From Okapia johnstoni (lineage: Eukaryota > Chordata > Mammalia > Artiodactyla > Giraffidae): DNA of 64,000 bases. Under the pieces are notes generated by a model. The model searched no databases. It was not told where the DNA came from and saw only the letters and a program-made list of their open reading frames with translations. A program made the translations under genes and the position numbers. Below, in pieces: positions 24,530-34,742 of the stretch (positions are counted from its first letter, which is position 1; each line of letters starts with the position of its first letter). Location of the stretch: contig CM044306.1 in assembly GCA_024291935.2 (NCBI GenBank), forward strand, positions 21,337,001 to 21,401,000, written 5' to 3'.

Positions 24530-27476
24530 GCAAACCTGTAGCCCCAATGGGGCAAAGAATGGGAGGGAGAAGCAGCCTTCGGCCTTGCCAGCTCTCTCCA
24601 GGGTCACCTCCTGCACGGTCTCCACCACTTCCATCACCACATACAGGTTCTCTCCTCGACTTCTCATCTCCTCCAGGAATGGGTGCCCTGCCATCAGCTT
24701 CCTGTGACAGGAGAAACAGAAGGGAACTGTCCAGAGCTTTTCCCCATCTGGGCCCTGCTCTTCTCTTTTCTTCTGTCATTCCCAAGGAGCGAGGCGTGGA
24801 GGTGTCGGGAAGCGTGAGGACTCTGGAGCAAGACAGGCTGGAACCCAGCTCTCCCGCCTCCTGGCAGGGCAGCTTCTCTGAGTCTGGGTTGCCTCATCTA
24901 CCTCCGGGGAGAAACAGAGAGAGAGAGAGAGACTGGGGAACCCTCGGGCACAGCACCTGGCCTAGAATGGGGTCTCGTGGTTGTTTCTTTCTCTCTTGGA
25001 TTCCCCTCCTTTTCCTCCCTGTTCTTAGTTTTGTGCATCTCTCCTGGAGGGTCCTTTCTTTCTTTCCACTTTTTTTTGGGCTTGTGGAATCTTAGCTCCT
25101 TGACCAGGGAACCCAGGTTCCCGCCAATGAAAGCTCGGAGTCCTAACCACTGGACCACCAGGGAATTCCCTGCAATATAGAATTATTAACACAGCCAGGC
25201 TGCACATTAGATCTCTATCAGATGCACTTTGACAAAATCCTCTCCGTCACCCTGCCAAGTCCATCCACTCTGTTGTCCATGAGACTGTGCTTCCATTCAG
25301 CCCTTTTCTTTCTGGCTGCTCCTCCCTACTGAGTTTATCTCGCTGATGGGCAGTGAACAGACTCTTGCCTGGTCTGCTTGCCTTCCCTGTTCTTTATCCT
25401 TCTTCCGTCTGGCCAGATTAATCATGGCACATCAGAGTATCATCTGGTCTCCCTGGTGCCTACAGCAGAGACGTGTCCTTGACCTGGGTCCTCTGTGGTC
25501 TTGGCTCTCCCTACCTTTCTCCCTTGTTTTACTCTTACCTGCTTCTGCCAAACTGGCTATTCATGGCCCCTCTAGGTTAAAAAAATTTTTTTTAATGGAT
25601 GGATTGCATTTATTTATCTATTTTGGCCACGCTGTGTAGCATGTGGGATCTTAGTTCCCCGACTGTGGATGGAACCCACACCCCCTGCATTGAAAGCTTG
25701 GAATCTTAACCACTGGACCATCAGGGAAGTCCTGTCGCTACAGGTTTTGAGATTTCTCACCTGTGTGCCTTTGTAGTGCCATTCTCCCAGCCCTGCAGGT
25801 CCAATTTCTGCTCATCTTTCAAGGCCTTCCCTAGGGCTTCCCTGCTGGCTCAGATGGTAAAGAATCCACCTGCAATGCAGGAGACCCGGGTTCCAGCCCT
25901 GGGTTGGGAAAATCCCCTGGAGAAGGGAATGGCTACCCACTCCAGTATTCTTGCCTGGAGAATTCCATGAAACAGGAGCCTGGTGGACACGACTGAATGA
26001 CTAACACTTTCACATTTTCAAGGCCTAGGTCGTGGGCTGCCTCCTCTGCGAAGTCTGTCCTCATTTCCCCAGCAAGAAGTCCCTCTGACCTGCCACAAAA
26101 CTCAGGCAAAGCCCTCCTCTGGCACTTACATTTCTAGCCTTGGATTAGAGTTACTGTTGTACACTTTCCCCCAACTCTGAAATCACAAGGCAAAGGTATT
26201 CTAGTGCAGCCCAGCACCTAATAGAGTGCTTTGTACTTAGGCAGGCTGAGTTTACTGCGTGAATCCCCAAGCACCTCAGCCCTTTCTTCTTGCCTCCCCA
26301 GCACTCACCTCCTTTCAATCACCGCTTAACTACTTAAAAAGTCAGTTCTCTTGTCAAGTCAAACATCTGAGGAAACCCACAGACATGGCAACTGCCACAC
26401 CCCTTGTGCTGCTGGGGCAGCATTCCTGAGGGCAGCTCAGTGCCAGTTGGGGCTGGGTGCGGGGCTTTGTTTACACAAGGAGAATGCTGTGCTCAAGTCA
26501 CAGTAGGGAGCATTTAAGATTTCTTCCCTTTTTAGTGTATTTTCATAGAGTCTTATGGTAGGGAAAAAAACTCTAGAGAATTTCATTGAACACTATCTTT
26601 TTTCAGGAGAGAAAGCTGAAGTGAAGTGACTTTTCCAAGACCACACGACTCATTACTGGGAAAACACTCATCCTCGGGTATTCGTGATAGTGGGGAGGTG
26701 GTAGTGGAGGTGGTGGAAGGATGGGGATGGGGTTGAGGGGAGTGGTTAGGAAATGGCCCAGATGCACCCATAGGCTGAAGGGTCATCTTCAAGAGCTCCT
26801 TTGGGGTGACCAATAGGTGAAAGTTTAATGTGAGAGCCCTGCCCTTTGACTCAAGGCCCAGAGCACCCTTTCACCGCACAGCTTTGCCTCGAGTCTCACC
26901 GCTCCTGGTGCAAGGTCTCCAGAGCCTTGGGTGCCACACTGAGGGTCTGGACCTCCAGGGTGCTGTTCTGGGACAAGCCGGCGGTCCCCTTCACCTTGAC
27001 CGTCTTTGGCACGTCCACCTCTCCCTCCACTCGGGCGTCCAGCATATTCTTAAAGCCAAAGTTCCCCGAATCTGTTGGGTCTGCAGGAGGGAGAAGACGA
27101 AGGGGGCTGGGCCGAGAGGCACTTCCTCCTCCCTGCCTCCTTCGAGAACCTTCCAGCTAGAGGACTCCCACCCCTGCCCCCTGGGCAGAGACAGCTTCAG
27201 GTCCTCCTGGTAGGCCGGCTCCAGCCCCTCCCTCAGTCCCCAAGTCCGTGGCCAAGGCTGACCTGAAGGAGAGCTGCCAGGCTCGAGAATGTCCAGGAAG
27301 GTGTAGTCGGTGCGGACATACCGGGCACCCCAGAAGAGGGTGCTCTTCCGCTTCCTCAGCACCAGGCAGAAGGGGTGGAAGCGCTTGAAGTCTATGAGGC
27401 TGTCCAGGGGTGTCAGGTCCCCTCGAGGGTTTAGTTGTCTGATCAGGGCCCGGGTGACATTTTCAAACATGGTCAT
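18349..27476 (-). CDS. GSDMA: gasdermin A, complete, 11 coding exons
   Basis: GSDMA is a pore-forming effector of pyroptosis in skin and upper-gut epithelium: the N-terminal domain inserts into membranes after the linker to the inhibitory C-terminal domain is cut. Coding exons are 27263-27476, 26900-27080, 24536-24701, 23251-23347, 22571-22618, 22153-22179, 21603-21623, 20545-20699, 20040-20154, 19112-19185, 18349-18591. They sum to 1341 nt, 446 residues plus TAA; the human protein has 445. The N-terminus reads MTMFENVTRALIRQLN and the C-terminus ends LSLLQLLTKAS. The interdomain linker is spread over three micro-exons of 48, 27 and 21 nt. The linker sequence LIQASDVG, with Gln at residue 247, matches the human region cut by streptococcal SpeB. 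The acceptor of the first coding exon lies only 5 nt before the ATG, so the 5' UTR is mostly on an upstream exon. The gene looks intact and functional. Confidence 0.96.
19478..19615 (-). repeat. CHR-type SINE in GSDMA intron
   Basis: Reverse CHR with CCGACCAGGGATCAAACCCG, between GSDMA coding exons 9 and 10. Confidence 0.75.
21135..21355 (-). repeat. Bov-A/Bov-tA SINE in GSDMA intron
   Basis: Reverse element: GTCGCTTCAGTCATGTCCAC through TTACCACTAGTGGCACCTGG, between coding exons 7 and 8. Confidence 0.85.
22870..22985 (-). repeat. CHR-type SINE in GSDMA intron
   Basis: Reverse CHR with CCCTGTCCAGGGATTGAACG and CTGGACCACCAGGACACTCC. Confidence 0.75.
23785..24090 (-). repeat. BovB 3'-end fragment
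   Basis: Reverse BovB 3' sequence: GACTGTCTCTTTGTGACCCC through CAGGGCTGATTTACTTTAGG, in the GSDMA intron between coding exons 3 and 4. Confidence 0.8.
24479..24527. repeat. (GT)n microsatellite beside a GSDMA splice donor
   Basis: About 24 uninterrupted GT units. On the transcribed minus strand they form a (CA)n run starting about 8 nt inside the intron after GSDMA coding exon 3, whose donor is CAG|GTTTGC. Confidence 0.95.
25060..25172 (-). repeat. CHR-type SINE in GSDMA intron
   Basis: Reverse CHR: GGACCACCAGGGAATTCCC at its head, CCTTGACCAGGGAACCCAGG internally. Confidence 0.8.
25575..25732 (-). repeat. CHR-type SINE in GSDMA intron
   Basis: Reverse CHR: TTTGGCCACGCTGTGTAGCA to GGACCATCAGGGAAGTCC. 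Confidence 0.8.
25833..26015 (+). repeat. Bov-tA SINE in GSDMA intron
   Basis: Forward Bov-tA: GGGCTTCCCTGCTGGCTCAG through CACGACTGAATGACTAACAC. Its tRNA-like head is not a functional tRNA gene. Confidence 0.9.
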
Positions 27477-28404
27477 TGTCTCTGTATGGGGAGAGAAAGT
27501 GACAAGTTGGGAGGGAGGGTGACATCTCCCACCAAGACAGGTCCATGGGCTCTGGGGTAGTGTATGCCCTTAAAGACGCCTGAATTCTCAGGATGTCAGA
27601 GCTGAAAGGGACCAGAGGAGTCTTCGTTTTATGGTGAGGAAATGAGGCCCTGAGAGCTGAAACAACTTGCCCGGCTGCAAGGCCGGCTAGAGGAGCCAGA
27701 CCTCCCCTCTCTTTGTGAAGGGCTCTTTGCTCACTCCCTGCTCACTTTCTTCATGGGCTTGCTGACTAGCACATCTCATTAATGTGGAAGTAAAGCTCCT
27801 TTCACTCAGCTACGCCCACCTTGTCTCCCCACCAGTGAACCGTGAAAGCCACCACCTGGGGGAATCTGGGGGAGGGAGGCAGCCACGACTTGTTCCTAGG
27901 AGGACCCAGGGGACAGTGCTGCTCACCCCGTTGGTCTTTCTTTGGGTGGGAGTCACTTCCCTGTATCTTAATGTCACTTGTGCCCTGCTCCTGGCTCACA
28001 GCTGTGGGTAGATCCGCTTCCCTCCTGGTACCACTCAACAGATCCAGACATCTTGATGCTCTTTGCTTTTGCCCTGTCTGCTTGTAATACCTCCTCTCCC
28101 ATCTAGAATCCCTGTTCGTCCTTTAAGGCTCACTTTGGGTCACTCCTCTGTGACCCCTTCCTTCCCTGCTTCCAGCAGCCAGTGACTCTACCCCATGTCC
28201 ACAAAGTACTGTGTACATGCCCTTTTGAAACACCTGACAGCTCATGTGTCTGTGATCTGTTTACCTGACCCTCACGTACTTGACCATGACCTCCCCGAGG
28301 CCAGGAAGTGGGTCTTAGTCATCTCTGTGGCCTCAGCTCCAAGCACAGTGCTCAGTGCAGAGGCAGAGCTTGACAAATGTGTGTGGAAAGAATGAATGAA
28401 GAAA

Positions 28405-28610
28405 TGCAGCCCTGTGGCTCAGATGGTAAAGAATCTGCCTGCAATGCAGGAGACACGGGTTTGATCCCTGGGTCGGGAAGATTCTCTGGAGGAGGGCCTG
28501 GCAACCCACTGCAGAATTCTTGCTGGGAAAATCCCATGGACAGAGGAGCCTGGCGGGCTACAGTCCATAGCGTCGCAGAGTCAGACACGACTGAAGTAAC
28601 TAACACTGGG
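28405..28610 (+). repeat. Bov-tA SINE
   Basis: Forward element: CTCAGATGGTAAAGAATCTG through GTCAGACACGACTGAAGTAA, in the putative GSDMA intron 1. Confidence 0.88.
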
Positions 28611-29061
28611 AGACATAAGCTAGAATCAGAGGGCCCTGGAGAGTGTGGGGCATGCATTAGGTTCATGGCCTCCAGAGGTTCATGGCCTCTGGTCTCTGCC
28701 TTTGAGGTTCAAGTCCAGGTGTTTTAGCTGGTCAGCCAGCTGGCCCAGCTGAATTATCCCCAGGGGTGGAAGAGGACATACCAGCTGGCTGGAAACTACC
28801 TCACATCCCCTGTGGGCACCTCACAGAGTCAGGGAGGCTGGGGGCACACTCACAGGTACATGGGGCCACTCTGCCAACCATATAACCACGCTCCAATGTG
28901 CTTTTTTAATCCCTCATTCCTTGGAGGGCTCAGATGGGACAGGTAATCTGGCCAGCCAGGAAAGGCTTGGGTGACTGCTGTCTCCTTCTCACCAGAGAAG
29001 TGCTCACGGGGCCACCTCTCCCTTCCCTCCCCAAGGCCAGTCAAGATTCCTACCCCACGGA

Positions 29062-29210
29062 CTTCCCTGGTGGTCCAGTGGCTAAGACTCCATGCTCCCA
29101 ATGCAGGGGGCCCCAGGTTCAACCCCTGGTCAGGGAACTAGATCCCACATGCTGCAACTGAAAGATCTAGCAAGACCCAGTGCAGCCAAATAAATAAATA
29201 AATACTAAAA
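29062..29210 (+). repeat. CHR-type SINE
   Basis: Forward element: ACTTCCCTGGTGGTCCAGTG, GTTCAACCCCTGGTCAGGGA, with an (AAAT)n tail. Confidence 0.88.
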
Positions 29211-29331
29211 GAAATAGTTCTACCCCCCTGGGCCCTATGGGACTCCTAGGCCCTTCTTGTCCCACCCATATTCTTGTTCACCCCTAGAACACCCCTTGCC
29301 CTCCCACTCCCTGGTGTCAGCAAGTTCTTAC

Positions 29332-29420
29332 CGGGGAGCAGTGCTGGGTCCTGTCTGGCAGCTGGGTCTTGGGTGAAGGCAAGGAGCCCTCTGGGTCTGT
29401 GGGCTGAGAGAATGACTGTC
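29332..29420 (-). other. GSDMA: Probable non-coding first exon of GSDMA
   Basis: On the minus strand a strong 5' splice site (CCCCG|GTAAGAAC) occurs at 29332/29331. A TATA-like ACATAAAGC lies at about 29440-29448, roughly 30 bp before a plausible transcription start near 29415. The next acceptor downstream is the one 5 nt before the GSDMA ATG at 27481. The GSDMA transcript needs a 5' UTR exon, and this is the best candidate I see. The exact start is a guess. Confidence 0.45.
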
Positions 29421-29731
29421 CCTCACCAGGTCAGGCTGTGGCTTTATGTCTCTGTGGAGGCAAGGATGTAGGCTTCCAGGGACCCCGCCTGCCCCAGTGA
29501 CCCCACCCCTCAGCTGCTCCACTTCCGGGAGAACAGCATCAACCTGTTCCATGTGCACCCTGCCCCGGGCCCTGGCCTCCTGAAGGCTGAGGGGATGGGT
29601 GAGGTGCTGCCAGGCAGGTGCCAGCGTGGGTGGGGGAGAGGTGGCGACTGAAGGTTGGCTTGATGGGCTGAGAAGAGAGGAAGGAAGGTGCCTTGGAGGG
29701 GGCTGCAGAGAGAGGCAGTGGGGACAGGCAG

Positions 29732-29733
<2 letters not shown>

Positions 29734-29773
<40 letters not shown>
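29734..29773. repeat. (GT)n microsatellite
   Basis: About 20 GT units upstream of the GSDMA 5' end. Confidence 0.95.
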
Positions 29774-29774
<1 letters not shown>

Positions 29775-30194
29775 CACATGCATGTGTGTGATGTGGAACA
29801 GGCATGTCTGTTTTATCATCATGGTCATCAGGAAGCATCTAGGATTCATGATGAGGCCTTGTGGGTGTGATGAGGGGATAAGAAATCCTGTGTGTCTTCA
29901 TATTCCAGCAACAAGCAGAGCAGCTGAAAAACTATCCTCTGCCATTTGTCAACCAGGGACCTAACTATGACACTGCTAGAAGCTTATGTCTGTGTAGGGG
30001 GAGACGGAGATACCCCAAGTGTTTCTCTGCGTTGCTTCCTGTGCAGCATCTCTATACCTCATGTAGTATTGTACATACACATATACATAGGCAGAGGCCC
30101 AGTGGAGTTAATGGAAGAGGCCACAATGTGTATTTGCCATGGGAATTCAGACTCCTCACCATTGGTTACTCAGGTCTTGCTCTTATCTTCTTTT

Positions 30195-30460
30195 AATTGA
30201 AGTATAGTTTTTGAAAATTTTATTGAAGTATAGTTGATTGACAATGTTGTGCTAGTTTCAGGTATACAGCAAAGTGATTCAGTTATACATATATGTCCAT
30301 ATTCTTTTTCATATTCTTTCCCATTATAGTGTACTATAGGATACTGAATATAGTTCCCTGTGCTATACAGTAGGACCCTGTTGTTTGTCTGTTTTATATG
30401 TAGTAGTTTGTATCTGTTAACCCCAAACTCCTAATTTATCCCTCCCCATCAAAGTCTTAC
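30195..30460 (-). repeat. L1 3'-end fragment
   Basis: Reverse L1 3' UTR type sequence (TATTGAAGTATAGTTGATTG, CTATACAGTAGGACCCTGTT). Confidence 0.8.
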
Positions 30461-30964
30461 TCTTATCTTAAATCTCTGCCTGGAAGGAATTGTGAAGGAG
30501 ACTTGACACACATGACAGGTCCTTAGATGACGAATCGAGACCCTTACAAGCAAGGTTCCTATGTTGCTGGGATCTGTGACTGTCCATCCGCACGTAAATC
30601 TGAACACCACTGAGCCTTCATGCTCTCACCTGTAGGCTGTCTTCAATATCACCTACCAAAAATGAAATGTGACCTTGAAGGCCATGAAGAATAAGTTAAG
30701 TCTTTACTGGAGGTTTTCTTGAGGGGTTGGTGGTGAATGGGAGAGATTAGATCACGTCACCCTCAGCCAAAATTCTAAAAACTTAACTACTTCACCTTTA
30801 TCCACAAAGTCTCAGTCAGTAGTATGTCAGCTGCTCCCAAATCTCTCTTCTCTGGGTCCTGAAACAGGACAAGACCTTGCCCTTGCTGGGCCTCTGGTTC
30901 CTGCCTCCTATCTTTCTTTTTTAAATTGATTTTTGTGTATTAACTTTGTAGGAATACAACTTCG

Positions 30965-31237
30965 GGGTTTTTTTAAATTATTACTTTTAAAATTTTTTGG
31001 CTGCACTGGGTCTTTGTTGCCGTGTGCAGGCTTTCTCTAGTTGTGATGCATGGGCTTCTCATGGCGGTGGTTTCTCTTGCAGCGGTGCACCGGCTCTTGG
31101 GGGTGTGGGGATCAGTAGTTGTTGCTCACAGGCTTAGTTGCCCTCCAGCATGAGGGGTCTTTCTGGCCCAGGGATCTAACCTGTGTCCCCTGTATTTGCA
31201 GGTGGATTCTTAATCACTGGACCACAAAGGAAGCCCC
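30965..31237 (-). repeat. CHR-type SINE (long form)
   Basis: Reverse element with GCACTGGGTCTTTGTTGCCG and TTCTTAATCACTGGACCACA. Confidence 0.75.
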
Positions 31238-31244
31238 CAACCTT

Positions 31245-31373
31245 GTGTTTTAAAAAACTTTTTGGCTGCAACCTGCGGCATGTGGGAATCTTAGTTTCCT
31301 GACCAGGGATCCAACCCACATCCCCTGCATTGGAGGGTGAAGTCTTAACCATTGGACCACCAGGGATGTCCTC
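31245..31373 (-). repeat. CHR-type SINE
   Basis: Reverse element adjoining the previous one: TTTTTGGCTGCAACCTGCGG to GGACCACCAGGGATGTCC. Confidence 0.8.
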
Positions 31374-31911
31374 TGCTTCCATCTTTTGGTTCACCTCCTT
31401 TTCTACCCACCTGCGCTCATCTTGTGCAGCTATCTAATACCTCCTCCTTCAACAGCTCTAACTATCACCTTAAGCAAACATCCCTTTTCCTTAGGAGAAG
31501 AAAAGGTGGGAGCTGGAGTGTGTGGGAGGGCTGTCATTAGTCATGCAGTTCCCATCATGAGTGCACGTGTATGCAAAAATGTGTGTCTGTGTAATATCCT
31601 CTCCACATCTCATTTCCTGGTTCTTCCTGGATTTTCATCTTTTCCTCTCTATAGCTCTAATTCAGCACATGGATGTGATTCCATAGCAACCAGCATGTGG
31701 TCCTGGGCTGTGCAGTCTCCCATCCCTTAATCAACTCCAGAGTAGGTGGCCCCACTCCCTACCCTCTTCCCAGCCCACCGTTGCCTCGGCCAGACTTTGG
31801 GGAGTTTCTTCCTGGTGTCTATTTTCCTCCCACTGACTATAAGTCAAGGTTTCCAGTTGAGCTCATTCTCCAAAGATTTGGAGAATAGTGGTTTCAAGAA
31901 GTCATGCCTGG

Positions 31912-32025
31912 GGACTTCCCTGGAGCTCCAATGGTCAGGAATCCCACACTTCTATTGCAGGGGGCACAGGTTCGATTCCTGGTTGGGGAACTAAGATCCC
32001 CCTTGCTGTGAAGCGTGGCCAGAAA
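31912..32025 (+). repeat. CHR-type SINE
   Basis: Forward element: GGACTTCCCTGGAGCTCCAA, GGTTCGATTCCTGGTTGGGG, GCCAGAAAAAAAG tail. Confidence 0.8.
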
Positions 32026-32457
32026 AAAAGTCACGCCTGTATCTGCTCTTCCTGAGGACCCCAAAATTCCATCTAGCCAGCTTTCTCTCCTCTGGCCTAG
32101 CAGTATTGCTCCTTTATTTCTCATGCCATCCTTCCTTCATTCTGAACTCTACCAGGCCTGCTCCCACCTACCTCCACCCTGTTGCCCCATTCCCCACACT
32201 GCCTGATGGTGTTGCAAGCAGGAGTCTCTGAGGGTTCAAGGCACAGAGAAGAAATAAGGGTTTGTGAGGCTAGCCAGGTTGAAGGTCTTGTGTTTTTGGT
32301 ATAAAAACATCTGTCAGCTCGTCCCTGTGTTATTCCTCCCATCCACCCAGGATATCCTGTCTTTCTGTCAAACTCCTGCTCTACCCCGCCCCCATCACTA
32401 CCTGTTCCTCAAGAAAACCTCTGGTAAAAGCATTAGGAATAGACCACAGAATTCCTT

Positions 32458-32659
32458 TAGGGCTTCTCATGTGCTGCAGTGGTAAGGAATCAGCCTGCCA
32501 ACTCAGGCGATGTGATGCAAGAGACCTGGGTTCCATCCCTGGGTCAGGAAGATCTCCTGGGGAAGGAAATGGCAATCTACTCCAGTATTCTTGCCTGGAA
32601 AATTCCATGGACAGAGAAGCCTGGTGGACTACTGTCCATGAGCTGCAAAAAAGGTATAA

Positions 32660-32701
<42 letters not shown>
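32458..32701 (+). repeat. Bov-tA SINE with (CA)n tail
   Basis: Forward element from AGGGCTTCTCATGTGCTGCA, ending in about 20 CA units at 32660-32701. Confidence 0.85.
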
Positions 32702-32704
<3 letters not shown>

Positions 32705-32939
32705 TCCCTTTAGAGTTCAGAGACTTCTTCTCCTTAGAGTCCTTGTTTATGTTTAGGGGAATCTGGGACACAATTGTACTGGAGGAAATTTAAATTGTAC
32801 TAATGTGTAAGAACGCTTTAGGTCAATTAACAGAGATTTGTTGAAACAGGAGCCAGGGTGGGGCAGTGTGCTGATGCAAGAAACAGGCTTTGCTCTCTAT
32901 CTCCCTCTGGTGGTAAATTAGGGGAGGTAATAGATAGCA

Positions 32940-33431
32940 TATTTAAAAGCAGAGACATTACTTTGCCAACAAAAGTCCGTCTAGTCAAGGCTATGGTTTT
33001 TCCAGTGGTCATGTATGGATGTGAGAGTTGAGCGGTGAAGAAGGCTGAGCGCAGCAGAATTGATGCTTTTGAACTGTGGTGTTGGAGAAGACTCTTGAGA
33101 GTCCCTTGGACTGCAAGGAGATCCAATCAATCCATCCTAAAGATCAATCCTGGGTATTCATTGGAAGGACTGATGTTGAAGCTGAAACTCCAATACTTTG
33201 GCCACCTCATGCGAAGAGTTGACTCATTGGAAAAGCCCCTAATGCTGGGTAGGATTGGGGGCAGGAGGAGAAGGGGACGACAGAGGATGAGATGGTTGGA
33301 TGGCATCACCGACTCGATGGACATGGGTTTGGGTAGACTCCGGGAGCTGGTGATGGACAGAGAGGCCTGGCGTGCTGCAATTCATAGGGTCGCAAAGAGT
33401 CGGACACGACTGAGCAACTGAACTGAACTGA
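32940..33431 (+). mobile_element. BovB LINE 3' end (5'-truncated)
   Basis: Forward translation of 33035-33421 gives the BovB C-terminus ([20 protein letters not shown] ... [18 protein letters not shown]), ending in the GACACGACTGAGCAACTGAA 3' terminus with a short repeated tail. Confidence 0.9.
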
Positions 33432-33488
33432 ATGGGTGATAATCAGCCCTGAGCTTTGCGCCAAGCTTGTGATTTGTGTGTCGCTGCT

Positions 33489-33745
33489 CACTCCAGTACT
33501 CTTGCCTGGAAAATCCCATGGAGAGAGGAGCCTGGTAGGCTGCAGTCCATGGGGTCACTAAGAGTCGGACACGACTGAGCGACTTCACTTTCACTTTTCA
33601 CTTTCATGCATTGGAGAAGGAAATGGCAACCCACTCCAGTGTTCTTGCCTGGAGAATCCCAGGGATGGGGGAGCCTGGTGGGCTGTCGTCTATGGGGTCG
33701 CACAGAGTCGGATACGACTGAAGCGACTTAGCAGCGGCAGCAGCA
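33489..33745 (+). repeat. Two Bov-A SINE pieces
   Basis: Two forward Bov-A units joined by TTCACTTTCATGCATTGGAG, ending in an AGCAGCGGCAGCAGCAGC tail. Confidence 0.8.
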
Positions 33746-33921
33746 GCTAGGAGATGGGGGATCAGCCAGGGGGATTAGGGAAGGGAATCCACTTAGGGGA
33801 TGAAGCCCCAGCCACATGTTCTCTGAAAACCTGAGCCACAGAGTGCACTGCAAACCCTGCAGACAGATACAGACATTGGGACAGGGCATTACTTCTTTAT
33901 CCATTTTCCTCTTCATTTATG

Positions 33922-33923
<2 letters not shown>

Positions 33924-33972
<49 letters not shown>

Positions 33973-33983
33973 TGTGTGTGTGT
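33924..33983. repeat. (GT)n microsatellite
   Basis: About 30 GT units with one interruption, next to a forward Bov-tA SINE. Confidence 0.95.
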
Positions 33984-33994
33984 AGGTAGACCAG

Positions 33995-34205
33995 ATGACT
34001 TCCCAGGTGGTGCTAGTGGTAAAGAACACATCTGCTAATGCAGGAGATATGAGACACAGGTTCAATTCCTGGGAAGATCCCCTGGAGGAAGAAACGGCAA
34101 CCCACTCCAGTATTCTTGTGTGGAGAATCCCACGGACAGAGGAGCCTGGTGGGCTACAGTCCATAGGGTTGCAAAGAATTGGACATGACTGAAGCCGCTT
34201 AGCAC
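33995..34205 (+). repeat. Bov-tA SINE
   Basis: Forward element: GACTTCCCAGGTGGTGCTAG through GACATGACTGAAGCCGCTTA. Confidence 0.85.
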
Positions 34206-34224
34206 ACATAGCACATGTATGTGG

Positions 34225-34345
34225 GCCTGATCCCGTGGATTGTGTAGCTCACTAGGATCCTCTGTCTTCCATTATTCCCAGAGTCTGCTCAAATTCATAT
34301 CCATTAAATCTGTGATGCTATCTAACCATCTTATCCTCTGCTACC
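34225..34345 (-). repeat. BovB 3' fragment
   Basis: Reverse BovB-like stretch: TCATATCCATTAAATCTGTG and CTAACCATCTTATCCTCTGC. Confidence 0.6.
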
Positions 34346-34467
34346 CCCTTCTCCAGATTGAAGGCAAAAGGAGAAGGACTTGGGAAGGTTGGAGCATTTA
34401 GGGGAAGTGACCCCCTGCCCAGACATGCTTCTATACCTTTGCTGAGTAAAAGGAGGTGGGATGGTTG

Positions 34468-34742
34468 GAGAAGGAGATGACAACCCATTCCAGTATTCTT
34501 GCCTGGAGAATCCTGTGGACACAGGAGCCTGGTGGGCTGCTTTCTATAGGGTTGCATAGAGTCGGACACGACTGAAGCGACTTAGCATGCATGCATGCAT
34601 TGGAGAAGGAAATGGCAACCCACTCCAGTATTCTTGCCTTGAGAATCCCAGGAACAGAGGAGCCTAGTGGGCTGCCGTCTATGGGGTCGCACAGAGTCGG
34701 ACACAGCTGAAGCGACTTAGCAGCAGCAGCAGCAGCAGCAAC
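34468..34742 (+). repeat. Bov-A SINE dimer with (CAG)n tail
   Basis: Two forward Bov-A units separated by a short (TGCA)n tract (34588-34600), ending in about seven AGC/CAG units. Confidence 0.85.

Noticed and set aside
24189..24785. Long open frames with His-Thr or Cys-Val runs on both strands
   Set aside because: They arise from the (GT)n microsatellite and overlap GSDMA exon 3; not proteins. The same applies near 29700, 32680 and 33950.
25833..25910. tRNA-like sequences at SINE heads throughout the window
   Set aside because: They are tRNA-derived SINE promoters (Bov-tA and CHR), not tRNA genes; the cloverleaf is degenerate.
26583..26813. Frames in GSDMA introns and in the ORMDL3 intron
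   Set aside because: No conserved sequence, wrong phase for the flanking exons, and the assembled exons already give a full-length GSDMA.
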